Origin: Aphanomyces cochlioides
Taxonomy: Eukaryota > Oomycota > Saprolegniomycetes > Saprolegniales > Verrucalvaceae
Assembly: GCA_019828595.1 (NCBI GenBank)
Contig: JAHQRK010000012.1
Span: 1-64,000, forward strand
DNA length: 64,000 bases
Direction: 5' to 3'
A program made the translations under genes and the position numbers. This document shows positions 1 through 9,288 of this stretch, one piece after another (position 1 is the stretch's first letter; each line of letters begins with the position of its first letter). The notes under the pieces were generated by a model. It did not search any database, was not told the DNA's origin, and saw nothing but the letters and a program-made list of their open reading frames with translations.

Positions 1-386
1 ACCCCCAAACCCCCAAACCCCCAAACCCCCAAACCCCCAAACCCCCAAACCCCCAAACCCCCAAACCCCCAAACCCCCAAACCCCCAAACCCCCAAACCC
101 CCAAACCCCCAAACCCCCAAACCCCCAAACCCCCAAACCCCCAAACCCCCAAACCCCCAAACCCCCAAACCCCCAAACCCCCAAACCCCCAAACCCCCAA
201 ACCCCCAAACCCCCAAACCCCCAAACCCCCAAACCCCCAAACCCCCAAACCCCCAAACCCCCAAACCCCCAAACCCCCAAACCCCCAAACCCCCAAACCC
301 CCAAACCCCCAAACCCCCAAACCCCCAAACCCCCAAACCCCCAAACCCCCAAACCCCCAAACCCCCAAACCCCCAAACCCCCAAAC
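1..386. repeat. Telomere, C-strand (CCCCCAAA)n
   Basis: About 48 uninterrupted copies of an 8-base unit read CCCCCAAA on this strand, so the G-rich strand is TTTGGGGG. The array starts at base 1 and ends at about 386-387, where unique sequence begins. Position at the very end, perfect homogeneity and C-strand orientation at a left end are what a true telomere shows. The unit differs from TTAGGG and TTTAGGG and resembles the A-free ciliate type, but with three T and five G. Confidence 0.96.
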
Positions 387-387
387 C

Positions 388-2559
388 GATTGGGAAGAAT
401 GGAAAGACGCCAACTCCCCGAAACGAAGGTGGAGGAAAAGCCCGAGGTCCGCCGCAAGGCGGAAGCAACGGCAAGCCAAAGAAACGCAACGAAACGCCGA
501 AAGGCGCAGCAGGCGGCGCACCCAAGAAAAAACAGCCGGCTCAACCGAGCCAGAAGAAACACGCCAAGAAAGACAACTAGTCTTGGTCAACAATGCGATT
601 GACCCTTCAGCGTCGACGATACGTAATGCAGTTAATATATTTGCGTGTCGCTATGTCGGTGCTGTCGACTTGGAACCCTACAACCTTGCCTACCATGACC
701 TGACACCATCGGAAACGATGGTCCCTGCTGCTTTACAACGTTTACTTGGCCTTGGCCTGAAATTCTGTCCCACCCCACGTCACATCACACCCATTGATGT
801 GGGGGAACATATGGATTACTTTGAACGAACCATTCGTCTAAAATATCTTTTCGAAAGGTCAGATGCTAATTCTAGAAAAAATATGCATCTTGTCCCGCGA
901 GTGACCGACACCGGTCCGAAAAATATGCATGCGACAGAAACTCTTGCCAATTCGTCTAATAAGAGGAAACGCGAATGGAAACCATCTCCGGTCTACGTTC
1001 GGAACGCTTCTTTTCAGCCACCTCCAGCGTCCCGCATACTGGAAGAGGCTTTAGACACAACTCGATTAGCTCTTAGATCTATCGTGCTACCTTCACGAAA
1101 CAAGTCCAACTTGAACCGTGAACACAAAGCTCTCCTTAGACTAATTCGAACGTCCAATCTACATGTATTATCCACGGATAAAAATCTTGGTCCAGCTATT
1201 ATGACCAGAGAACAATACATCCAGTGGTGTCTCACACACTTACGAGACACTACAACATACAGTAGATCCCTATCACCACTCAATGCAGTCGTTCGTTTGT
1301 TACGCACGCGCGTCAGACGCTTCTACCAAACGATTCGCGACGACTACAGTCATCGACATGATTGGAAAGACACAAAAATCATCCAACATGAACTGGAATT
1401 TAAGGATATCAATAAATTCTATGCTTTGGCTAAAGTCCACAAGCCTACCCTTCAACTAAGGCCTATAGTGTCCAACACATACACTATATTTGAAGGCTTG
1501 TCTAAGTGGTTGGACTTCAAACTGAAACCATACCTCTTGCAAACACAATCATATCTCAGAGATTCCGACTCCTTTATCGATGTCATTTCGACGTTGGATG
1601 CGGATGATGATGATATGCTTGTCACGTACGATGTAACCTCTCTGTATACAAACATCCCTACAGATCGAGCAATACATATCATACAGTACATCGTAAGAGA
1701 CGATCCATGGTGTGACGCCATTGTAAATGGACTGCAGTTACTTCTCACGTCCAACTATTTCACATTCGGCGATACAACATGGCTTCAAATAAATGGTACA
1801 GCCATGGGAACTCCCGTTGCACCCACGTACGCTTCACTGTATCTAGCTTATTTTGAGGAAACAGTACTACTTCCCATGTTTACTTCCCAACTGAAGTACT
1901 ACACTCGATACATTGACGATGGATTCTTCATCGTTCGTAATTTCTCGACCAATCGGTTTCTTGCAAATCACCTCTTTGCACTATTCCGACGAGAATCGAA
2001 GCTAAGTTTCACCCATACACTGGATTCAAACACTATCCCCTTCCTGGATTTATGGGTGATCAAAGACGGATCAAAGTACACACATAGAACCCATCAAAAG
2101 GCTCTTAACCTGTATTTATACATCCCTGCAACAAGTGCACATCCTCCTGGTGTACTCAAAGGACTCCTATACGGACTTGTAAAGAAATATCGCAAACAAA
2201 ACCCTCGCGATAGTGACTTTAAAGACTTTATTAACAAGCTTTTGACTCGCCTTATGTATAGAGGCTACCGAAAGGAACTTCTCTTACGACTGTTTCGTCA
2301 GGCACTTGACGCAGTCACGAAACCAAAAGCACATGAGAAAGTCATATACTATAAAGTTCCGTATGATCCAAACGGGCCTTCTTCTCACGAATTGAAGAGA
2401 CTATTATACTTTGATTCATATAAAGAAGGTCTACGACAAATCGGGGTAGATCGCATAGCAATATGCTATCTCAAACCACCAACCTTAAAGTCTAAACTTA
2501 GTCCATCTCGACTCAAACTAGACACCACCCCGACACCTGCTAGTCTACTCGACAACTAG
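388..2559 (+). CDS. Penelope-like element reverse transcriptase, endonuclease-deficient, 5'-truncated at the telomere
   Basis: This frame encodes a PLE reverse transcriptase. Counting the in-frame TTG at 583 as residue 1, motif A is YDVTSLYTNIP (Asp near 350), motif B is GTAMGTPVAP (near 405), and the catalytic YIDD is at 443-446. FYALAKVHKP and RPIVS precede motif A, and a thumb region with AHPPGVLKG follows, all typical of PLEs. The protein stops at TAG (2557-2559) soon after the RT-to-C-terminal linker; no GIY-YIG endonuclease is visible. No ATG lies near the start: the frame is open upstream through a Lys/Arg-rich stretch (388-582) and into the telomere repeat, so the 5' end is missing. 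The 5' end faces the telomere, as expected if the RNA was copied onto a chromosome end. Endonuclease-lacking PLEs at telomeres are known from rotifers (Athena) and fungi (Coprina). The RT call is firm; loss of the original start is inferred. Confidence 0.93.
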   Translation, partial: DWEEWKDANSPKRRWRKSPRSAARRKQRQAKETQRNAERRSRRRTQEKTAGSTEPEETRQERQLVLVNNAIDPSASTIRNAVNIFACRYVGAVDLEPYNLAYHDLTPSETMVPAALQRLLGLGLKFCPTPRHITPIDVGEHMDYFERTIRLKYLFERSDANSRKNMHLVPRVTDTGPKNMHATETLANSSNKRKREWKPSPVYVRNASFQPPPASRILEEALDTTRLALRSIVLPSRNKSNLNREHKALLRLIRTSNLHVLSTDKNLGPAIMTREQYIQWCLTHLRDTTTYSRSLSPLNAVVRLLRTRVRRFYQTIRDDYSHRHDWKDTKIIQHELEFKDINKFYALAKVHKPTLQLRPIVSNTYTIFEGLSKWLDFKLKPYLLQTQSYLRDSDSFIDVISTLDADDDDMLVTYDVTSLYTNIPTDRAIHIIQYIVRDDPWCDAIVNGLQLLLTSNYFTFGDTTWLQINGTAMGTPVAPTYASLYLAYFEETVLLPMFTSQLKYYTRYIDDGFFIVRNFSTNRFLANHLFALFRRESKLSFTHTLDSNTIPFLDLWVIKDGSKYTHRTHQKALNLYLYIPATSAHPPGVLKGLLYGLVKKYRKQNPRDSDFKDFINKLLTRLMYRGYRKELLLRLFRQALDAVTKPKAHEKVIYYKVPYDPNGPSSHELKRLLYFDSYKEGLRQIGVDRIAICYLKPPTLKSKLSPSRLKLDTTPTPASLLDN

Positions 2560-2575
2560 TACAGGTGTCGGGGTG
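2526..2575 (+). other. Stem-loop overlapping the PLE stop codon
   Basis: CACCCCGACACCTG (2526-2539) pairs perfectly with CAGGTGTCGGGGTG (2562-2575). Inside it CTAGT (2540-2544) pairs with ACTAG (2555-2559), leaving a 2-nt bulge and a 10-nt loop. The TAG stop sits in the inner right arm. The structure marks the 3' end of the PLE coding part and could be a recognition structure for its reverse transcriptase; that role is inferred. A terminator role is possible but not supported. Confidence 0.8.
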
Positions 2576-2625
2576 AAACCACCAACCCCCGAAACCCCCA
2601 ACCCCGAAACCCCTAAACCCCAAAC
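2576..2625 (+). repeat. Degenerate telomere-like tract 1, behind the PLE 3' end
   Basis: A C-rich run of mixed units (ACCCCCGAAA, CCCCAACC, CCCCTAAA, CCCCAAA) starts right after the PLE hairpin, on the same strand as the terminal CCCCCAAA array. It looks like decayed telomere repeat. The order telomere, PLE 5' to 3', telomere-like DNA is what is left if the PLE was reverse-transcribed onto an existing chromosome end. Part of this tract is shared with tract 2 and may belong to the duplicated module. Confidence 0.65.
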
Positions 2626-3035
2626 TTCCATGGAACTTCCTCCCCAAGGAACTTCCCCCATGGAAATCCCCCCAGGGGCCCCCGAAAATCCCCCCGGGGC
2701 CCCCAAATCCCCCTTATCCGGATATCCGGATAAAGCTGGCAAGCTTCTGAACTGACTAACTGATCCCCTCAGTCACTTCATGCTTGCACAATCAGCGACA
2801 TAACTCACACTGAAGAAGGCAAACGAAAGGACCAATGAAATTAGATTACAAGTGCCTACAACCAATTAAAACGAGCCCTGGGAGGCTCCGCCTCCCAAAC
2901 CCTCCGGACGCCCTTCGGGCGTGACGCGCTAAAGCGCGTGGTCGCTTCGCTCCGTAGTTGTAGCGTTAATTTTTAATTCACCCCTTTGTGACAAAGCTCG
3001 CTTCGCTCGCGTGGTCCCGTCGCCTCTCCCTGCTT
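2626..3035 (+). repeat. Subtelomeric module, copy 1
   Basis: First copy of a module repeated about 475 bp further on (anchor AAACTTCCATGG at 2622 and 3097). It has no coding frame I can support. It holds a perfect 20-bp palindrome (2714-2733) and three closely spaced GC-rich hairpins: GGGAGG/CCTCCC (2880-2896), ACGCCC/GGGCGT (2908-2922) and ACGCGC/GCGCGT (2924-2939). It ends in CTGCTTA directly before a telomere-like tract, as copy 2 does. It could be the 3' part of another end-attached element or an ordinary subtelomeric repeat. Confidence 0.8.
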
Positions 3036-3096
3036 ACCCCCAAACCCCCAAACCACCAACCCACCAACCCACCAACCCCCGAAACCCCTAAACCCC
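3036..3096 (+). repeat. Telomere-like tract 2
   Basis: Begins with two exact CCCCCAAA units after CTGCTTA, then degrades into ACCAACCC units and CCCCCGAAACCCCTAAACCCC. Same strand orientation as the terminal telomere. It separates the two modules and is best read as a former chromosome-end tract or as part of a telomere-bearing module. Confidence 0.7.
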
Positions 3097-3488
3097 AAAC
3101 TTCCATGGAACTTCCTCCCCAAGGAACTTCCCCCATGGAAATCCCCCCAGGGGCCCCCGAAATCCCCCTTATCCGGATATCCGGATAAAGCTGGCAAGCT
3201 TCTGAACTGACTAACTGATCCCCTCAGTCACTTCATGCTTGCACAATCAGCGACATAACTCACACTGAAGAAGGCAAACGAAAGGACCAATGAAATTAGA
3301 TTACAAGTGCCTACAACCAATTAAAACGAGCCCTGGGAGGCTCCGCCTCCCAGACCCTCCGGACGCCCTTCGGGCGTGACGCGCTAAAGCGCGTGGTCGC
3401 TTCGCTCCGTAGTTGTAGCGTCAATTTTTAATTCACCCCTTTGTGACAAAGCTCGCTTCGCTCGCGTGGTCCCGTCGCCTCTCCCTGC
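3097..3488 (+). repeat. Subtelomeric module, copy 2
   Basis: Second copy, nearly identical to copy 1. Visible differences are a short deletion in the C-rich GGGGCCCCC region (around 3155-3165), CCCAGACC for CCCAAACC, and GCGTCAATTT for GCGTTAATTT. The 20-bp palindrome is kept (3169-3188), as are the three hairpins (3335-3351, 3363-3377, 3379-3394). No coding region is supported. Confidence 0.8.
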
Positions 3489-3498
3489 TTACCCCCAA
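3489..3498 (+). repeat. Telomere-like tract 3 at the satellite border
   Basis: A single ACCCCCAAAC unit follows the conserved CTGCTTA end of module copy 2 and is fused directly to the first satellite monomer. It marks a sharp border between satellite and telomere-type sequence. Confidence 0.55.
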
Positions 3499-6400
3499 AC
3501 GTGGGTACCAAAAGTGGAGAAAAAGTGGCATCGAGATGCATTTTGTGGGGTATGATTGGGACTATCGCGTGTTGATTTCGGACCAAGTTGATGCTTGGTC
3601 GTCCACCACACGAGCATGACACCTTTCAAACATGCCAGACGTGGCGAGTGGGTATCTCGATGGGGTCGAGATGTGCATGTGGCACGTGGGTACCAAAAGT
3701 GGAGAAAAAGTGGCATCGAGATGCATTTTGTGGGGTATGCTTGGGACTATCGCGTGTTGATTTCGGACCAAGTTGATGCTTGGTCGTCCACCACACGAGC
3801 ATGACACCTTTCAAACATGCCAGACGTGGCGAGTGGGTATCTCGATGGGGTCGAGATGTGCATGTGGCACGTGGGTACCAAAAGTGGAGAAAAAGTGGCA
3901 TCGAGATGCATTTTGTGGGGTATGCTTGGGACTCTCGCGTGTTGATTTCGGACCAAGTTGATGCTTGGTCGTCCACCACACGAGCATGACACCTTTCAAA
4001 CATGCCAGACGTGGCGAGTGGGTATCTCGATGGGGTCGAGATGTGCATGTGGCACGTGGGTACCAAAAGTGGAGAAAAAGTGGCATCGAGATGCATTTTG
4101 TGGGGTATGCTTGGGACTCTCGCGTGTTGATTTCGGACCAAGTTGATGCTTGGTCGTCCACCACACGAGCATGACACCTTTCAAACATGCCAGACGTGGC
4201 GAGTGGGTATCTCGATGGGGTCGAGATGTGCATGTGGCACGTGGGTACCAAAAGTGGAGAAAAAGTGGCATCGAGATGCATTTTGTGGGGTATGCTTGGG
4301 ACTCTCGCGTGTTGATTTCGGACCAAGTTGATGCTTGGTCGTCCACCACACGAGCATGACACCTTTCAAACATGCCAGACGTGGCGAGTGGGTATCTCGA
4401 TGGGGTCGAGATGTGCATGTGGCACGTGGGTACCAAAAGTGGAGAAAAAGTGGCATCGAGATGCATTTTGTGGGGTATGCTTGGGACTCTCGCGTGTTGA
4501 TTTCGGACCAAGTTGATGCTTGGTCGTCCACCACACGAGCATGACACCTTTCAAACATGCCAGACGTGGCGAGTGGGTATCTCGATGGGGTCGAGATGTG
4601 CATGTGGCACGTGGGTACCAAAAGTGGAGAAAAAGTGGCATCGAGATGCATTTTGTGGGGTATGATTGGGACTATCGCGTGTTGATTTCGGACCAAGTTG
4701 ATGCTTGGTCGTCCACCACACGAGCATGACACCTTTCAAACATGCCAGACGTGGCGAGTGGGTATCTCGATGGGGTCGAGATGTGCATGTGGCACGTGGG
4801 GACCAAAAGTGGAGAAAAAGTGGCATCGAGATGCATTTTGTGGGGTATGATTGGGACTATCGCGTGTTGATTTCGGACCAAGTTGATGCTTGGTCGTCCA
4901 CCACACGAGCATGACACCTTTCAAACATGCCAGACGTGGCGAGTGGGTATCTCGATGGGGTCGAGATGTGCATGTGGCACGTGGGTACCAAAAGTGGAGA
5001 AAAAGTGGCATCGAGATGCATTTTGTGGGGTATGATTGGGACTCTCGCGTGTTGATTTCGGACCAAGTTGATGCTTGGTCGTCCACCACACGAGCATGAC
5101 ACCTTTCAAACATGCCAGACGTGGCGAGTGGGTATCTCGATGGGGTCGAGATGTGCATGTGGCACGTGGGTACCAAAAGTGGAGAAAAAGTGGCATCGAG
5201 ATGCATTTTGTGGGGTATGCTTGGGACTCTCGCGTGTTGATTTCGGACCAAGTTGATGCTTGGTCGTCCACCACACGAGCATGACACCTTTCAAACATGC
5301 CAGACGTGGCGAGTGGGTATCTCGATGGGGTCGAGATGTGCATGTGGCACGTGGGTACCAAAAGTGGAGAAAAAGTGGCATCGAGATGCATTTTGTGGGG
5401 TATGCTTGGGACTATCGCGTGTTGATTTCGGACCAAGTTGATGCTTGGTCGTCCACCACACGAGCATGACACCTTTCAAACATGCCAGACGTGGCGAGTG
5501 GGTATCTCGATGGGGTCGAGATGTGCATGTGGCACGTGGGTACCAAAAGTGGAGAAAAAGTGGCATCGAGATGCATTTTGTGGGGTATGCTTGGGACTCT
5601 CGCGTGTTGATTTCGGACCAAGTTGATGCTTGGTCGTCCACCACACGAGCATGACACCTTTCAAACATGCCAGACGTGGCGAGTGGGTATCTCGATGGGG
5701 TCGAGATGTGCATGTGGCACGTGGGTACCAAAAGTGGAGAAAAAGTGGCATCGAGATGCATTTTGTGGGGTATGCTTGGGACTCTCGCGTGTTGATTTCG
5801 GACCAAGTTGATGCTTGGTCGTCCACCACACGAGCATGACACCTTTCAAACATGCCAGACGTGGCGAGTGGGTATCTCGATGGGGTCGAGATGTGCATGT
5901 GGCACGTGGGTACCAAAAGTGGAGAAAAAGTGGCATCGAGATGCATTTTGTGGGGTATGATTGGGACTATCGCGTGTTGATTTCGGACCAAGTTGATGCT
6001 TGGTCGTCCACCACACGAGCATGACACCTTTCAAACATGCCAGACGTGGCGAGTGGGTATCTCGATGGGGTCGAGATGTGCATGTGGCACGTGGGTACCA
6101 AAAGTGGAGAAAAAGTGGCATCGAGATGCATTTTGTGGGGTATGATTGGGACTATCGCGTGTTGATTTCGGACCAAGTTGATGCTTGGTCGTCCACCACA
6201 CGAGCATGACACCTTTCAAACATGCCAGACGTGGCGAGTGGGTATCTCGATGGGGTCGAGATGTGCATGTGGCACGTGGGTACCAAAAGTGGAGAAAAAG
6301 TGGCATCGAGATGCATTTTGTGGGGTATGCTTGGGACTCTCGCGTGTTGATTTCGGACCAAGTTGATGCTTGGTCGTCCACCACACGAGCATGACACCTT

Positions 6401-7198
6401 TCAAACATGCCAGACGTGGCGAGTGGGTATCTCGATGGGGTCGAGATGTGCATGTGGCACGTGGGTACCAAAAGTGGAGAAAAAGTGGCATCGAGATGCA
6501 TTTTGTGGGGTATGCTTGGGACTATCGCGTGTTGATTTCGGACCAAGTTGATGCTTGGTCGTCCACCACACGAGCATGACACCTTTCAAACATGCCAGAC
6601 GTGGCGAGTGGGTATCTCGATGGGGTCGAGATGTGCATGTGGCACGTGGGTACCAAAAGTGGAGAAAAAGTGGCATCGAGATGCATTTTGTGGGGTATGC
6701 TTGGGACTCTCGCGTGTTGATTTCGGACCAAGTTGATGCTTGGTCGTCCACCACACGAGCATGACACCTTTCAAACATGCCAGACGTGGCGAGTGGGTAT
6801 CTCGATGGGGTCGAGATGTGCATGTGGCACGTGGGTACCAAAAGTGGAGAAAAAGTGGCATCGAGATGCATTTTGTGGGGTATGCTTGGGACTCTCGCGT
6901 GTTGATTTCGGACCAAGTTGATGCTTGGTCGTCCACCACACGAGCATGACACCTTTCAAACATGCCAGACGTGGCGAGTGGGTATCTCGATGGGGTCGAG
7001 ATGTGCATGTGGCACGTGGGTACCAAAAGTGGAGAAAAAGTGGCATCGAGATGCATTTTGTGGGGTATGATTGGGACTATCGCGTGTTGATTTCGGACCA
7101 AGTTGGTGCTTGGTCGTCCGCCACCTGAGCATGACACCTTTCAAACATGCCAGACGTGGCGAGTGGGTGTCTCGATGGGGTCGAGATATGCATGCGGC
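3499..7198. repeat. 185-bp tandem satellite, 20 monomers
   Basis: Twenty head-to-tail monomers of exactly 185 bp, counted from ACGTGGGTACC at 3499, 3684 and so on to 7014. Monomers are nearly identical and differ at a few diagnostic sites (TATGATTGG or TATGCTTGG; GACTATCG or GACTCTCG). With these, monomers 10-15 and 16-20 show the same order, a 6-monomer (1,110-bp) higher-order period. Each monomer has two short dyads: GACCAAG/CTTGGTC with a 6-nt loop and TCTCGA/TCGAGA with a 5-nt loop. Stop-poor composition creates long repetitive open frames on both strands, but they restart with each monomer and are not genes. Confidence 0.95.
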
Positions 7199-9142
7199 AC
7201 GTGGGTACCAAGTGGAGAAAAAGTGGCATCGAGATGCAGTTTGTGGGGTATGCTTGGGACTATCGCGTGTTGATTTCGGACCAAGATGGTGCTTGGTCGT
7301 CCACCACCTGAGCATGACACCTTTCAAACATGCCAGACGTGGCGAGTGGGTGTCTCGATGAGGTCGAGATATGCATGTGGCACGTGGGTACCAAACGTGG
7401 AGAAAAAGTAGAGAAAAAGTGGCATCGAGATGCATTTTGTGGGGTATGCTTGGGACTATCGCCTGTTGATTTCGGACCAAGATGGTGCTTGGTCGTCCGC
7501 CACCTGAGCATGACACCTTTCAAACATGCCAGACGTGGCGAGTGGGTGTCTCGATGGGGTCGAGATATGCATGTGGCACGTGGGTACCAAACGTGGAGAA
7601 AAAGTAGAGAAAAAGTGGCATCGAGATGCATTTTGTGGGGTATGCTTGGGACTCTCGCGTGTTGATTTCGGACCAAGTTGATGCTTGGTCGTCCGCCACC
7701 TGGCCATGACACCTTTCAAACATGCCAGACGTGGCGAGTGGGTGTCTCGATGGGGTCGAGATATGCATGCGGCACGTGGGTACCAAGTGGAGAAAAAGTG
7801 GCATCGAGATGCAGTTTGTGGGGTATGCTTGGGACTATCGCGTGTTGATTTCGGACCAAGATGGTGCTTGGTCGTCCGCCACCTGAGCATGACACCTTTC
7901 AAACATGCCAGACGTGGCGAGTGGGTGTCTCGATGGGGTCGAGATATGCATGCGGCACGTGGGTACCAAGTGGAGAAAAAGTGGCATCGAGATGCAGTTT
8001 GTGGGGTATGCTTGGGACTATCGCCTGTTGATTTCGGACCAAGATGGTGCTTGGTCGTCCGCCACCTGAGCATGACACCTTTCAAACATGCCAGACGTGG
8101 CGAGTGGGTGTCTCGATGGGGTCGAGATATGCATGTGGCACGTGGGTACCAAACGTGGAGAAAAAGTAGAGAAAAAGTGGCATCGAGATGCATTTTGTGG
8201 GGTATGCTTGGGACTATCGCCTGTTGATTTCGGACCAAGATGGTGCTTGGTCGTCCGCCACCTGAGCATGACACCTTTCAAACATGCCAGACGTGGCGAG
8301 TGGGTGTCTCGATGGGGTCGAGATATGCATGTGGCACGTGGGTACCAAACGTGGAGAAAAAGTAGAGAAAAAGTGGCATCGAGATGCATTTTGTGGGGTA
8401 TGCTTGGGACTCTCGCGTGTTGATTTCGGACCAAGTTGATGCTTGGTCGTCCGCCACCTGGCCATGACACCTTTCAAACATGCCAGACGTGGCGAGTGGG
8501 TGTCTCGATGGGGTCGAGATATGCATGCGGCACGTGGGTACCAAGTGGAGAAAAAGTGGCATCGAGATGCAGTTTGTGGGGTATGCTTGGGACTATCGCG
8601 TGTTGATTTCGGACCAAGATGGTGCTTGGTCGTCCGCCACCTGAGCATGACACCTTTCAAACATGCCAGACGTGGCGAGTGGGTGTCTCGATGGGGTCGA
8701 GATATGCATGCGGCACGTGGGTACCAAGTGGAGAAAAAGTGGCATCGAGATGCAGTTTGTGGGGTATGCTTGGGACTATCGCCTGTTGATTTCGGACCAA
8801 GATGGTGCTTGGTCGTCCGCCACCTGAGCATGACACCTTTCAAACATGCCAGACGTGGCGAGTGGGTGTCTCGATGGGGTCGAGATATGCATGTGGCACG
8901 TGGGTACCAAACGTGGAGAAAAAGTAGAGAAAAAGTGGCATCGAGATGCATTTTGTGGGGTATGCTTGGGACTCTCGCGTGTTGATTTCGGACCAAGATG
9001 GTGCTTGGTCGTCCGCCACCTGAGCATGACACCTTTCAAACATGCCAGACGTGGCGAGTGGGTATCTCGATGGGGTCGAGATATGCATGCGGCACGTGGG
9101 TACCAAGTGGAGAAAAAGTGGCATCGAGATGCAGTTTGTGGG
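7199..9142. repeat. Variant satellite, 183/196-bp monomers in 758-bp higher-order units
   Basis: The same satellite continues with diverged monomers. Their lengths from 7199 run 183, 196, 196, 183, 183, 196, 196, 183, 183, 196 and then a 49-bp partial. The 196-bp type carries an extra GTAGAGAAAAA-like segment; the 183-bp type has lost bases near ACCAAGTGGAG. The order 196-196-183-183 repeats every 758 bp. The array is cut at TTTGTGGG (9142), where the first LINE 3' end begins. Confidence 0.93.
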
Positions 9143-9288
9143 TTAAATGAGTTGTATTAACCTTATTTTTGAGCAAAGGCCCTAATGACTTACTAATTTG
9201 CCTCGTACTGTATAAATAGAACTTGGAAAACAGAATATGGCAAAGTGGTCATTGAACAGGAGATGAAGTGAGTGAGCCGTCAGCTCTC
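9141..9288 (-). other. LINE 3' UTR with 3'-terminal hairpin (reference copy A)
   Basis: In the sense direction the UTR runs from the ORF2 TGA to a terminal stem-loop, GGTTAA, 10-nt loop, TTAACC, which is the last thing before the neighbouring DNA. There is no poly(A) tail and no simple 3' repeat. The same end recurs with TTAAATG (plus strand) starting at 12766, 16409, 28605, 35321, 41460, 46649, 51170, 54001, 56832 and 59663. A 3' hairpin is a common RT recognition feature in non-poly(A) LINEs; that role is inferred here. Confidence 0.82.

Noticed and set aside
1..386. Hypotrich ciliate origin suggested by the G-rich, A-free telomere
   Set aside because: TAA, TAG and TGA all act as stops at the ends of conserved proteins, and the telomere adjoins long retrotransposon DNA, not a gene-sized chromosome.
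583..585. TTG at 583 as the PLE start
   Set aside because: The frame is open upstream into the telomere and eukaryotic initiation at TTG is unlikely; the gene is 5'-truncated.
390..602. 70-codon Lys/Arg-rich ORF in another frame at the PLE 5' end
   Set aside because: It overlaps the PLE frame, starts with TTG and has no independent support.
2573..3197. Short Pro-rich ORFs in the C-rich modules
   Set aside because: They are translations of C-rich telomere-like DNA, start at GTG or TTG or lie on both strands, and differ between the two copies.
388..3500. Hammerhead ribozyme in or next to the PLE, as known in other PLEs
   Set aside because: I looked for the CTGATGA...GAAA core on both strands by eye and did not find it; a structural search would be decisive.
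3500..9140. Long repetitive open frames on both strands in the satellite (up to 272 codons)
   Set aside because: They recur with the monomer period in several frames, depend on lack of stops in the unit, and match no protein-like pattern.
3499..9142. CRISPR-like array
   Set aside because: The repeats are contiguous 183-196-bp monomers with no unique spacers, in a eukaryotic subtelomere.
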